The notes below the pieces were generated by a model that saw only the letters and a list, made by a program, of their open reading frames with translations, was not told where the DNA came from and did no database searches. A DNA stretch of 64,000 nucleotides from Diatrype stigma (taxonomy: Eukaryota > Ascomycota > Sordariomycetes > Xylariales > Diatrypaceae): the NCBI GenBank assembly GCA_022225965.2, contig JAKJXP020000001.1, positions 1 through 64,000 on the forward strand. Direction: 5' to 3'. Position 1 is the first letter of the stretch. Each line of letters begins with the position of its first letter. Shown piece after piece: positions 10,452 to 21,767 of this stretch. The position numbers were made by a program, and so were the translations under genes.

Positions 10452-13220
10452 ATGGGGGTCAAAGACCGAGACGACGTCGATAGCAGCCTGACGGCTGGTG
10501 CCAGTGATGTGCGACCGCGCGAGAAGCGCACGCGCAGTAGCAGGAGTGAACGGTCCAAGGACGACAAAGACACCGCCAGCAGCAGCCATCGGCACCATCA
10601 CCACCACAAGACCTCATCACGCAAGCACACATCAACTCTTGATGGTGTCGGGTCCCACTTGTCCTCCTCTTACGTTTCTTCTTCCCACTCCCACCGTCGC
10701 CATCGAACCCGCGAAGAGAAGGAGAGAGACCGAGACCGTGACCGAGAGCAGAAGGCTTCCTCCATGAGCGACCTCGTACCCGAACTGGCCAAAACCTCGC
10801 TGCCTGGGGAGAATGGCAGTCGGGTCAGCTTACCATATCCCAGCTTCAGCAAGGCCCACAGCAAAGAGAGTGTTCTTGGACGCAGTCGGGAAGATCTGGG
10901 CGGCAGCGGCTCTTCTCGTCGAAACAACGACCCTATTACCCCCGATGCCACAGACCTTGGCTCTGAGATCAGGAGGTCCAAGTCGTCGATCGATCACTCC
11001 GAAAGCAGGAAGACACCGGTACCCAAGGATGGCCGGCCCCCCACCCCTCCCGAGACCGACCTATCCGGGGAGAAGAGACGGAGCAAGACCTCTGCCTCGA
11101 GACTAAGGGAGGAGTATGAGTATGACCGACCACACTCTCGGACATCGGGAGTATCACGGTCAAGCTCGAGGAGGGAAGACGATAAATCTAAGCTATCTAA
11201 AGCCTCAAGCCAGACCACCTACTTGCCTTCTATTCGGGATCCGCCACCTCCGACAAGGGAGCCACCGCCTCCACCTGTGGTAGTGCAGACAGTCAACGAC
11301 GATGCTTCCTACCTTAGTGATGATAGGACGGCAGGAGCTCGATCTGCAGCAACTTCAATTCCTCCCAAGCGATCCATATCTACCAAAGTGCCCAGGGTAC
11401 CAAGTCCTATGGAAGCGGACGACTCGCCGGAATCTGTACAGGACTCTTCACCAAAGACACCCACAGCAGCTACCCCTCAGTTCCCCCCGGCGCAGGTCTT
11501 CCCGAACGAGAAGCCGCGTCAGGCGCGACATATCAATATCGAGGATCATGAACGCCCTACGCCTTCGGCAACGCCTATGACCGACTTGACCAGCCCTCCA
11601 CCACCGCCACCACCTCCACCGCCCGCGTTGAATATCCAAGAAGTCCCCCGGGTTGATTATTTGCTCCAGTACGGAGGTCTGCCGCATCCCGCCCCCAAGC
11701 ACTTCCTATCCGTCGTACCCCGCCAAAATGGCACCCGGCCGTCCAATCCTCCGCTCGCAGGTGCAGAGACCATGTTTGCCCCGTTCTTCAATCTTCTAGA
11801 CCAGTATCAGACTGTCCTCAACAAGCAAGGTTCAGTAGCAGTCGCGACTGGTCACAAGTCGGTTGCCCGCCGACTGCTCGATCGATTGGAGGACGTATTC
11901 TCCAGGGACCTGCCTGCTGAAGGGTGTAACTGCATCATGTGCGAGCGGGCGCCGGAAGAACACCGAGGACTAGGCTGGGGTGAGGTTTTAGAGCGGGTCG
12001 GAGGGCGCGTCGAGCTTCCGCCATGGCCACCGTTCGATCTGGCTAACCTTGGAGTCAATGCGGCTGAACAGGCGGCAGATGTGCCCCCACGACCAGCTTC
12101 TCCGGTTAAGCTCGATCCGGATATCGCAGAAGAATTCAGAGATCATTATCTGAAGCAGTCTAAGAAGGTTAGGTCTGCGGTCGACAAGTGGATGAGCAAC
12201 TGTGGCGAAGCACCGCCCCCATCGGAAGTGGACGACGAGACCCTGGCATTCGCCATGCTAACGAGTCTCGAAGAAGAGGAAAGGCCTTATTTCAATGCGC
12301 TCTTGGCTGGGTCCAATGAGATTCAACCTGCTGTGAGAGCACCAACGCCTATGCGGAAGTCTAGACCGGATTTCCTTGTGAAGACTGGTCTATCGATCCA
12401 GCGTCTCTATCGCTTACCACAGGCGCCCCGTGATGCTGAGTCAGCCATGCACTTGGTCAAGAATCCTATGCTTCATGACTTGCTCAGTACCATCACCGAT
12501 ATCAGCCCGCAAGAGTGGGAGATACTAGTGTCTGGTCGCTTCGACGGGTTTCTATGGTCCGGGCTCGAGGCCGATGACGCCGTCACGCCCACCGTTGATG
12601 ACCCACTGTCTCGAGGAGCCACGCCGGCGGGTAGATATTTCTCACCGCCGCCCTCTCGAGGACCAGTTACGCCGGGCATGAACCTTCGACAGACGCCTAG
12701 CTTTTCTCGAAACACTACGCCATTTTCCGGTGTTTATTCCCGCGGCGCAACACCAGCATCCTTTGTCTCGGCCTCATCCGCAGCTACCGGTAGCCGTCAA
12801 CCCGTGTCGCACGATGAAGAGATTGAGGTCGCAGTGTTGAGCGAGGTGGAGCGAGAGATCTACCAGGGCATGGAGGCCTTGGAGGACGCGTTCGAGAAGC
12901 TGCACCAACGTGCCGAAACGGTGCGTAACGCGCTGCGACAACGCAACGCTGGTCTTTCTATGAGTATGCAGAGCCGTCGGGCTGGGCGCATTGACGTCCT
13001 ACCGCAACTGTCGGGCGGTTCGCAAGGTTACGAGAGACCCGCATGGGCCAGAGGCGAAGATGACGACGCTTTTAGTGAAAGCGATTGGGGCGGTGACGAC
13101 TTTTCCATTGCGCCTGAAGACTCGGCCAGCAATGTCGCTAGTAACCGACATAGGAGGCCGAAGAGGAGGAATGAGCGCAGGACGCCAGCCCCTATCGAGG
13201 AAGATGCGGAGGAGAACTGA
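10452..13220 (+). CDS. Conserved fungal low-complexity protein, function unknown
   Basis: A single uninterrupted frame of 922 codons starting at ATG 10452 (AGCAAGATGG). The first 390 residues are disordered: a His run near residue 48, an RD/RE-rich stretch near 94-103, Ser/Arg-rich stretches and two proline runs (PPPPTREPPPPP and a later polyproline tract). A compact region follows (about 390-520) beginning PRVDYLLQYGGLPHP, with a CNCIMCE cysteine motif, a leucine-rich RRLLDRLEDVF segment and PWPPFDL. The C-terminal third has repeated SRGATPA motifs, a probable coiled segment rich in Glu (EVEREIYQGMEALEDAFEKL) and an acidic tail. I believe related proteins have been named '5-methylcytosine G/T mismatch-specific DNA glycosylase' in some fungal annotations, but I see no glycosylase motif and would not assign that activity. 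Composition suggests a nuclear or scaffold protein (inference). Confidence 0.85.
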   Translation: MGVKDRDDVDSSLTAGASDVRPREKRTRSSRSERSKDDKDTASSSHRHHHHHKTSSRKHTSTLDGVGSHLSSSYVSSSHSHRRHRTREEKERDRDRDREQKASSMSDLVPELAKTSLPGENGSRVSLPYPSFSKAHSKESVLGRSREDLGGSGSSRRNNDPITPDATDLGSEIRRSKSSIDHSESRKTPVPKDGRPPTPPETDLSGEKRRSKTSASRLREEYEYDRPHSRTSGVSRSSSRREDDKSKLSKASSQTTYLPSIRDPPPPTREPPPPPVVVQTVNDDASYLSDDRTAGARSAATSIPPKRSISTKVPRVPSPMEADDSPESVQDSSPKTPTAATPQFPPAQVFPNEKPRQARHINIEDHERPTPSATPMTDLTSPPPPPPPPPPALNIQEVPRVDYLLQYGGLPHPAPKHFLSVVPRQNGTRPSNPPLAGAETMFAPFFNLLDQYQTVLNKQGSVAVATGHKSVARRLLDRLEDVFSRDLPAEGCNCIMCERAPEEHRGLGWGEVLERVGGRVELPPWPPFDLANLGVNAAEQAADVPPRPASPVKLDPDIAEEFRDHYLKQSKKVRSAVDKWMSNCGEAPPPSEVDDETLAFAMLTSLEEEERPYFNALLAGSNEIQPAVRAPTPMRKSRPDFLVKTGLSIQRLYRLPQAPRDAESAMHLVKNPMLHDLLSTITDISPQEWEILVSGRFDGFLWSGLEADDAVTPTVDDPLSRGATPAGRYFSPPPSRGPVTPGMNLRQTPSFSRNTTPFSGVYSRGATPASFVSASSAATGSRQPVSHDEEIEVAVLSEVEREIYQGMEALEDAFEKLHQRAETVRNALRQRNAGLSMSMQSRRAGRIDVLPQLSGGSQGYERPAWARGEDDDAFSESDWGGDDFSIAPEDSASNVASNRHRRPKRRNERRTPAPIEEDAEEN

Positions 13221-14810
13221 GTATGAGAAGAATCGGGCGGGACTATTTCGAAGGGAGGAAAGGTCTCGTGCTCCATCATATAACACCAACAAACGACAAG
13301 CTTGCATTTGCACAATTACGATACTTTTTATGCAACCGTTCTCGATACTACGACACACGAACTACAGGGATATAAAGCATACGACCATTACGACTGAACG
13401 AACGCTATGCGGATACCACTTCTAAGCTGTTTCCCTCATTGGTCTCGGATTGTTTTTATCTGAGCTCTCTTCTTTTTTCACTACAAGGGATGAATTTTTG
13501 CGCTGATTTTCATGTCATCGAGGAATTTCACTTGCTGGAGAAGACTTTCAAGGCAGACAGGCAGGTGGACGGGTATGTGAGCAAAATCATTGGATGAACG
13601 AGCCAGTTGTTGGGTGGGTAAGTGGCAGTAATGAATGAACGCACGGGGTGGAAGATGGTCAGAAGGAGGAAATACCAGAAAAAAAAGACTTTCTCTTTCA
13701 ATCACGACTAGGGAGTTGGTCTGGAGAAGAGATCGGAGAGTAAAAGAGAGGATCGGTGATTGTACGTGCGTACGTGTTATGCTTCTCCCGTTGCATACCT
13801 ACATAAGTAGTCAGGGCCGGATGGGAAAGACAGGATAGCTAAGACTAGGATATCTTCCGAAGCTTAGTTCTACTTCTACATGTGTAGTGGCTATCTGGCT
13901 TGTTAAATAGGTAGTTTCACACGTCACACCTTTGGTCTTCTCAGAAAAAAAGGCGTCAATACTGAGGTAATTCCATACCTACCCAGTAGCTTTTCTTTCC
14001 CGCTCTGTTACCTCTGCCTGTATTGCCCTATTTCCATCTCTGTGTATTCATCTTGTTCTTTTCGCTGGGGATTCGGAAATTGCATAGGCTCGGAGTTTTC
14101 TGGCTAAGTACTGGAAGATGTGTTTTCTGATGTTGTTTAGGTTTAAGTAGCTCTGTCAAGTCGGGTATGTAGGTTGATCAGGGTTGGCAGGGAAGAAAAC
14201 ATTGCAATACGGCAACTACCCGTGTCTCCCTCCACTCCCTGTGTACATACATCTGTAATATCAGGTGATGGGGAGAAGGGATTGGAAGACTTCGGTTTGA
14301 TTTCGGTCGTCAGTATATATTGTTTGCTATATTGATGTTCACATTTGTGACTGTTCATGTGTCCATTGTTTGTGTGTGTGTGTGTGTCGAGGTATCCCGG
14401 ACGGGATGCATAGGATACTCTTGTCATATGAGATTATCTAGAGGGACTTACATAGTTCTTTGAATTCGTGAATAAGTATTTACCAATTCCTCGCTATGGG
14501 TAACTAGTGGGTATGGAGGTGGTGTGTGTGTAGATAGAGATATAAACTCCGTGTATACTTGTATGTAGCGCCCCTGGTGTAAGTAAGCAAATGAATTTGC
14601 TGCCCCTCTCCCCCTTTTTCCCGGCCTACCCCTTTCCGGTCTATCGCATCTAGTCCTCCCACTCCTACCCCCACCCTGTACATTCTTCTTAGGTACCATT
14701 TTTGAATGAGTTCATAGGTATTACAGCATTTCACATTACCACAGCCTCGCTCTTGATCTCACTATCTCGATCTCGATGTTGAATCCAAACCCGATCGATC
14801 GACCAATCAA
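13221..14810. other. Intergenic region between convergent genes
   Basis: This space lies between the 3' ends of the flanking plus- and minus-strand genes. No gene is recognised. It holds a (TG)n run at about 14370-14387 and a GTGTGTGTG run near 14521. Several short frames exist but none resembles a known family or has supporting splice structure. Confidence 0.5.
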
Positions 14811-16040
14811 TCAATCCAGCTCCGGCACCGGCAGATGATCCACGAGCCGCAGCTTGCCCAACCCCAGCTTGGCGAGAGCCTCCTCGGCATTGCGGTCGCG
14901 CAGCGCCGCCGTCTCCTCCTCGCTGACCAGGACGAAGTCGTGGCGCAGCAGCCAGGCGCCCTCGAGCTCCGGCGCGTCGTACTCCTTGGCCGTCGCCGCG
15001 TCCACCCGGTCCAGGTCCACGATCAGGCTCGCCTTGACGCCGAACACGGCGTCGGTCGTCTCGTAGGGGTCGCCGCGCATGTAGAGGGCTCTGTGTTTTT
15101 TGTTTGTTGTTAGTCAATGCGTTGGTTCGACAAAATGGTTGAAAAACGCGGAAGGTGGGTGGGAGTAGGGGAGGGAAGAAGAAAAAGAAGAACAACTTAC
15201 GTGACCAGTCGATCCCACCCCTCCTTCGCGAACATGAAGTGCAGGTGAGCGGGCCGCCAGCAGTGGCGGCCGAGGCGCTCGAGCAGGCTGCCGACGGGCC
15301 CGTCGTTGGGAATGGGGTAGCTGACGGGGCGGATGGCGCGGAACCAGAAGCGGCCCCTGTCGTCGGAGACCATGACGCAGCGCTCGCTGGGCGCGCCGCG
15401 GTCCGCGTGCTGCACGTCGTAGTGGCCGGAGCTATCCGTCTCCCAGATGTCGACCGTGGCGCCCGCCACGGGGTTCCCCCTGGTATCCCGCACCGTGCAC
15501 ACGCAGAGCAGGGGCTCGCCCGCCGGGTCCGCCGACATGCGCGACCCGTTCGGCAGCGGCGGCGCGTCGTGCGTGTGGAAGGGCCCCAGCACCGAGCCCT
15601 CGGTCGACGCGGCCGGCTTGGGGTGGTTGATGCTGTCGATTAGGAGGGAGAGGCCGAGGATGTCGGAGAGGAGGATGAATTCCTGTGTTTGGAGGGGGTG
15701 GTGGTGGTGGTGGTCAGCGGTGGATGTCTTTGCCATTGGTGGTAGCGGGTGAGGGGGATAGAAAGGAGGAAGTGAAGAAGAGACTAAGAAGACTGGAACT
15801 CACATGCCGCACGTCGCTGCTGATCTGGCCGCAGGCCACGAGGAAGTTCAGCGCGGCCATCCACTCGTCGGTGCTGAGGCGCGTCTCGCGCGCGAAGTCG
15901 TGCAGGTGCGTCACCAGCCGCTCCATCAGGTACCGCAGCCGCGGGTCCGCGCATTGCGCGTTGATCCGGTTCGTGTTGGGTGTGATGTTGTCGATGGTCA
16001 GGTCGAGGAGGACCGGGACGGTCGGTGGTGTTGGCGCCAT
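14811..16040 (-). CDS. Intradiol ring-cleavage dioxygenase (catechol/hydroxyquinol type)
   Basis: Cleaves the aromatic ring of a catechol-like substrate between the two hydroxyls using non-haem Fe(III). Three exons: 16040-15804, 15682-15201 and 15090-14811. Donors are GTGAGT and GTAAGT and both acceptors are CAG; phases fit and total 332 residues. Exon 1 is the helical N-terminal dimerisation region typical of catechol and hydroxyquinol 1,2-dioxygenases (LVTHLHDFARETRLS, then WMAALNFL). Exon 2 has GPFHTHDAPPLPNG, ATVDIWETDSSGHYDVQ, the RAIRPVSYPIPNDGPVG segment and RPAHLHF. These supply the Tyr (GHY and SYPIP) and His-x-His iron ligands of the family. Exon 3 completes the beta core (DPYETTDAVFGVKASLIVDL). 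Length and N-terminal helices favour the bacterial-like soluble class over the secreted fungal class; no signal peptide is seen. Exact substrate (catechol, hydroxyquinol or chlorocatechol) cannot be told from sequence alone. Confidence 0.9.
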
Positions 16041-17603
16041 TCTGTCTTGCTGCTTCGCTTCACGGGGTGGGGGGTGAAGGATGGTGGGGGGGCTGCTTGT
16101 ATATAGGTATTATATGTGAGGTGGTAGCTTATTGCGTGACCTCTTATGCAGGGGATTCACGGTAGGTATATGGTCAGGCAATGGCTGGCTGGGATTATTT
16201 ATGTATAATATTGAGAAACGAGACACGAGAAAGGTAGGTAAAGGAAGGTATTCAGTAGCTTGGAAGCTGTACCCTTTTATTATTATAGACAATAAGTTTC
16301 GATGGGTATAGCTAAACAGTAGTAAACAGACGAGAAACGAACGATCCAACGGGGTGAACGGAAATGCGCATCGTCCGACCAATAAGAACTTATGTAATTC
16401 TCAGTCATCAACCCCCGACCATGACTTTGATGTTAAAAACGACGATCCGGTCAAATCCTTCCGGCACTTGGGGAAGGCGAAGCTAGGGAGGGAGGTGGAT
16501 AGGCACGGCGAGGTGTTTTCTGGGCCACTTGGCTCTTGTTATGTTATAGATACCAAATACGCATATGCACTGCATACCATAAGTCAATCTTGGTGTTAAG
16601 GGAAAACCGGCTCGATCGGGTGAAGGTTGCGCCTGGGAAACGGGACTGACGCAGTGCCCACTGCCGAAATGCCGATGCATGAGGAGCGAGCGGGATGCTC
16701 TCGGAACTTCGAGGCATGCACCGTCTTCTCCGTCTGTCTCCTCACCTTACTTGACCTTACCGTGTGGGTCTGGTTAAATAGTTGGCGTTTAAAACGTTGG
16801 AACTTCCTGTCGTTTGAAATAATATCTTGGTCAAAGATACTTGACATGGATATCCGAGTGACGCATGTTCACTTCTTGATCTTATGGACTTGTGAAAAGG
16901 AGGGGTTGAGGGGTTCAGTGGCAGAAGCTTTCAAGCCCGTCTCCGAATCTGGGGTTGTGGAATGCGGGGTCGTTTGCTTAGCGTCATGTATATATGCATC
17001 TAGGTGCTATTTTATCATCTGGTACAGCATATGTAACTATCGAGACTTACTTCTAATGTTCTCTTTATCCCCCTATTTCCCGACAGGTTGTAGGAAGAGA
17101 AGGCCACGTCCCAGGCTGCATTTACGAATTTCTACGTACATTTTGAATGTCTGGTACATTGGTTCCTGGGTTATCAAACGAGAAAGTTAAACGAACAACA
17201 TATGCTTTATTTTAATAGGCCTAGTTTCAGGCTATAATCCGGTAACCTGATTAATAACTTACGACTTTCTTTAATATTTCCAGAAATCTAGCATTACCCC
17301 TTTTATCGTATTTATAAAAGCGCATGTTTGCCCATGATAAGTAACAAGGAAATTGCATGATTCTGAAAAAGTCAAGTTCTGAACTCTTCCAAACATACTA
17401 GGTAAAGCTTCGTGAGGCTGACCCAGTCAAGATTTGTACACCGAGGGCTTATTAGTTCAAAGATAATGCATTCTCTGCGCTGTCCAATAGCGTTGTGATG
17501 CCGTATGTCCATCCGCGTTCACTACCTCTCAGCACTTTCAATATGTGACGGCTGGGGATTTCTATATAGTCTTGTCTTGTTGTTACCAAGGCAAAGCATG
17601 AGC
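16041..17603. other. Intergenic region
   Basis: No gene recognised. The first few hundred bases are the presumed promoter of the minus-strand dioxygenase. An AT-rich patch lies at about 17190-17340. The longest frame (16627-17190, plus) has no family signature and its composition is not coding-like. Confidence 0.45.
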
Positions 17604-18701
17604 TTAGAAGGGTCCCGGCACCGCGCCAGCAGCAGCGTAGATCGTGCCGCTCGTGAAAGTATGCAAGGGATCCGCTAAATCGACATAGTGCGGCGCCAGC
17701 TCGCCGGGCTGCTCGATGCGACCGTACGGGTAGTCCTGGGCGACGGAGGCGATGGTGTCGGCCGAGAATCCGGCCGTGGCCAGGAACGGCGTATAGGTTA
17801 TAGCCGGGGCAACCCCGTTGACGCGGATGCCTTGGTCCACGAGCTGGATTGCCAGGCTTCGCACCATGTAGACGATGGCCGCCTTGCTCGCGCCGTAGTC
17901 GATCGCCCCCGGGTCCGGGCTGTTGGGGATGTTAGACACCGTGAATATGAGGCTGCCGCCGCGCGGCAGCAGTGGCACCACCGCCCGCGTCAGGAAGAAA
18001 TTCGCAAACACGTTGGTCCGGAAGATCTGCTCCAGCTGCGCCGTCGACTGGTTCGCGATGGGGTTCCATTTTGGCCCTGTGATGATCCCAGGATATCTGC
18101 TCGTCTTATTAACTTGCTAGTTCAGCTTTACCAGGTCAGGGGTAATTAAGTCAAGCTCATACCCTGCGTTCAAGACCGCGATATCGAGCCCACCAAGACG
18201 GGCTGAAGCTTCGTTGACAAGTTCAGCGCAAAACGTCTCGTTGAGTAAGTCTCCAGGAATGCGCTCGAATGTCAGGCCCTCGGCCTCAAGAAGATCGGCA
18301 AGGGCCTGTGCATCGGGCTCTTCTTCGGGTAAGTAATTGATGGCTACATTGGCTCCCTCGCGGAGAAAGGCGATGACCACTGATCTTCCGATCCCGGAGT
18401 CGCCCCCTGTGATCAGAGCATTGAGTCCCTGAAGGCGGCCATGTCCTACATAGGTATCCTCGCCACAGTCCGGAGCGACTTCGAAGTCGCCCTGGAGTAC
18501 AGGGAAGCCTTGAGGGGGCAGCGATAGGTCCTTGTCACTGAACCGAGATATGGGCTCAATGAGTTGAACTTCCTTTCCTATATCATTTCGTAAGTTATTT
18601 TTCAGTCTTTGAGCAGGACTTAGTGAATAGGAGTGCCTACCTTGAGTGAGGCATACACCTAACAAGCACGCCAAGGTAGACAGGACGGGAAGACCACGCA
18701 T
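17604..18701 (-). CDS. Short-chain dehydrogenase/reductase (YghA-like) with N-terminal hydrophobic leader
   Basis: Classical-type NAD(P)-dependent SDR. I read three exons: 18701-18641, 18577-18163 and 18096-17604, with introns of 63 bp (GTAGGC..TAG) and 66 bp (GTATGA..CAG). Phases match and give 322 residues. Key motifs are the cofactor loop TGGDSGIGR, the ANVAINYLPEEEPDAQ strand typical of the bacterial YghA/YhdF group, and NAGYPGIITG. Also present are NVFANFFLTRAVVP, a catalytic Ser-containing strand (IFTVSNIPN), the YGASKAA catalytic Tyr/Lys motif and RVNGVAPAITYTPF. The region before the Rossmann fold (PISRFSDKDLSLPPQGFPVLQ, then DTYVGHGRLQG) also fits that group. The start chosen, MRGLPVLSTLACLLGVCLTQG, looks like a signal peptide, which is unusual for this family. 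A frame without the 63-bp intron is also open, so the N-terminus is the least certain part. Substrate unknown. Confidence 0.85.
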
Positions 18702-20509
18702 AGTGGATGATTGATTTTGAAAACGCAGCAAAATTCCCGGACTTGGTGTTTTCAGGCTGTCTGCTGTTCTAATGTTCTTTTTGACTTGAGATGTACCTGA
18801 GGATCTTAATGTCAAGTTAATATGATACGGGTTCGCGAGACTACACAGGTTTATATCCCAATGTATTATAACAAACACTCCTTAGAATCATCGACTGTCC
18901 CTAGATCGCAGTATATTGCACATTCTCTTCTCTCTCCATCCTCTTCCCCATCACCCCTTACGAACTGCAGACACGGTGCGCGCTCGGATTTCTTCCCTTC
19001 GGTGATTAGGTGAAGCTCGGATTTCCGTCACATTGATATCTAAATCCGGAGGCAGTTTCATGCGTGCCAGAAACAAATGCATATTATATATTTACAATCC
19101 AGTCACACTTCGTAAAATGACGTATTGTATGCTCAGACCAGACTTTTGGAAATTCTCGGCCCGGCGGCAGTAAGGGGTAGCGGAATGGATGAAAGACACT
19201 CGGTACCAGATATGGCGGGGACTTTTCACCAACTGGGTGGGATGGTGAGACAGTATACAGAGCTATTAGTTGCTAGACACGCGTGCTCGCGCCGACACCG
19301 TGGGTTGAGGTTTTGATCCAATACCGCATCATTCGCATAGTGGATAGCGAAAAAGTATAATGATAGCTACTGAAAATAGCACATGTGAGAGTAATACCAA
19401 AAGACCGAAACAAACAACAGCATCCTACCCTTCGAGAACTTGGCCAGAGTTTCTTATCAGAGGAACCGGGGGTGTGATCCACCAATCATTGCATTACCCC
19501 CTATCTTCTTATTGGTCGAGGACCATCGTTCTCCTTTATGCCATTTAATAGGGGGTATCCACTATCCGACCTTGGCGAGAGCAAATATGCTCCGCGTATA
19601 GCATGTTACCCACCATCAACCTGTTCGATCCGCGTATATAGAAATATAAAACCCCTGAATGGATCTTAGCAAATACACGAAATCCCTGCCGTTAAGAAGC
19701 ACATCTACCATCTATCGTGGAGTTGAGAAGATCTTACGTTACGTAGACATTAGGAACAGTTTAGGAACGCCACGAGTTTCACAACATGTAGCATTATGCA
19801 GCTACAGTCTAATGTTTTTTCATTTGTAATATTTTAGTGATATTATTACCGTGCTAGAGTTGATATGGTTTGATTGCTAAGAACAAATATGTCTGCACAC
19901 TTGACTGAGTCTCAGTTTCCCACAGCTGTTTGCTCTTTCACTCCTCGTTGGCGTGTCCTTGATGAGCAACTACGTGGCACATCAGCGCCATAAGCACATG
20001 CTACGCGGCTTCGTCACTGTCATCTTCATTAACGACATCAGTGGTCGGAAAGCCTCTAGAATTGCGTATTAAAGCAATAGAAGTCATTAATGCCACTGAT
20101 CACCCGGCCGGCAGGCATCGTGGGGGCGTTGAGCCGTACCCAGGGGGGTCTGAAGGACCACGCTTTAAGGATTAGATGAGTCCAGGGGAGGGAACCAGCA
20201 ATAATATCCTTCTCATACCACGCCCTGAGTCTATCTCAGGGCGAACATAACGCGTGAGTACAGTGCTATCTACCACTCGACGATATGTAGCTATAAGAAC
20301 AACGCCATAAAAATGTTTGCTATAATCCGAAGGCGCAGAAACTTCGGCTTTTCGAAGTATATTTGGCAGTACACTGTTCGTGTAACACATGGGGGAGAGT
20401 TTGCTTAGCTTCGGATATTCAGGCACAGATCTATCAGAAGTAAAGGCCCAACCTAGTCACTGAATGACCGACAACGTGTGAGAATTCTCGCGTCTCATCT
20501 ACAGACTCC
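18702..20509. other. Intergenic region
   Basis: No gene recognised. It contains the promoter of the minus-strand SDR gene at its left end and the 3' flank of the MDR gene at its right. Composition is moderately AT-rich around 19580-19900. Only short, family-less frames are present. Confidence 0.45.
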
Positions 20510-21767
20510 TTACGAGAATGCCTTCCCCTCTCCAGGTTCATCCACCCCCAGAGCCACCTTCCCCACCGCCTTCCCAGACTCCAAGAGGCGATGCGCATCC
20601 CTGATGCCTTCTGCCGTAAGCCGAAGTCTCTGCTTCAAGTGGCACTGGATGATGCCGTGATCGAGCAGCCCGCGCAGCTCCTCGTACCACTCGTGGTGTT
20701 TCTCCTGCTTGTCGTTCTCGTAGCGGTGGTAAGGGCCCGTGCCGATCCAGCACCAGACAAAGGTAAGCGACTTGCTCATGAACTGGGTGCCGTAGAGGTC
20801 GAAGCGCGCCTGCACAATACTGCACACCTTTCCGAAGGGCGCGAGCACCTCGCCCACGGGCGCGATGTACTGCTCGGTGCGCGACGTGATGAACGCGTAC
20901 TTGAGGGGCACGTCAGGCGGCAAGTCGCCGTCGACTATGGCGCGGATCTGGGCCGCGAGGTCGCCGCGCCGGTGGTCGACGACATGGGTGGCGCCCATGC
21001 GGCGCGAGAAGCCGGCCGTCTCGGGCCGCGACGCCGTGGTGATGACGACGGGCAGGCCCAGGTAGCGGCGCGCGATCTGCGACGCGACCGACCCCATGCC
21101 GCCGCCGCCGTTGACGATCAGGATGGCGGCGCGCTCGCCGCGCGGGATGGCGAGCCGGTCCACGAGCGCCTCGTACGCCGTCCCGTACGTCAGCGGCATC
21201 GCGGCCGCCTCGACGAAGTCCAGCCCCGCCGGCTTGTGGCCCGCGTGCCGCTCGTCCACGAGCTGCTCCTCCGAGTAGGCGCCCTGCTGCACTGGCGAGC
21301 CGAGGTAGTAGACCGCGTCGCCGGGTTGGAAGTGCTGCACCTCGTCTCCGACGGCGAGGACGACGCCCGCGCCGTCGTAGCCCATGATGTGGAAGTTGGG
21401 CGGGGATGCAGTGAGGGGTTTGACCCGCTCGTAGTAGTCTGGTGGGTCGTCGTAGGTGCCGTTCCGGACTTTCAAGTCGATGGGGTTTACCTTCACGTCA
21501 CGCGTCAGCGGAAGCTACCTATCATGTGTATATCTAAGGGGCTAGATACTAGAAAGTTGATAATAACACACAGTCATCACGCCGGCAGGACACATTCTAT
21601 ACGACTGCGAAGTATATTTGGGAGAACCTTACAGATATACCCTTGACTTGCACGAGCATCTGACGACCGGTCGGCTTGGGGGGCTTCGGGACCTCGCGGG
21701 ATTCAAGGTTTTCGATAGGGCCATACTTAGCAACGCCAACAGCTCGCATCGTCGAACCAAGGGACAT
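20510..21767 (-). CDS. MDR-family zinc-type alcohol dehydrogenase-like/quinone oxidoreductase
   Basis: Medium-chain dehydrogenase/reductase, predicted NAD(P)H-dependent and cytosolic. Two exons: 21767-21633 and 21490-20510, with a 142-bp intron (GTAAGG..AAG); phase 0, 371 residues. Exon 1 gives MRAVGVAKYGPIENLESREV, the usual first strand, with an extra six-residue start available upstream (I give the upstream ATG; the second is at 21749). Exon 2 shows NPIDLKVRNG, the GHE-loop equivalent MGYDGAGVVLAVG, AMPLTYGTAYEALVDRL and a nucleotide-binding loop INGGGG-like (LIVNGGGGMGSVASQIARR). It continues with TTASRPETAGFSRRMGATHVVDH and KAVGKVALG at the end. No structural-zinc cysteine lobe is visible, so this is a QOR-type, zinc-independent member (inference). 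It shares strand with the SDR and dioxygenase but is about 1.8 kb from the nearest, so co-regulation is only a possibility. Confidence 0.88.

Noticed and set aside
20591..21646. 351-codon plus-strand frame opposite the MDR gene
   Set aside because: Antisense shadow. The minus strand has a clear MDR protein with a matching intron, while this frame has no recognisable domain and runs through that intron.
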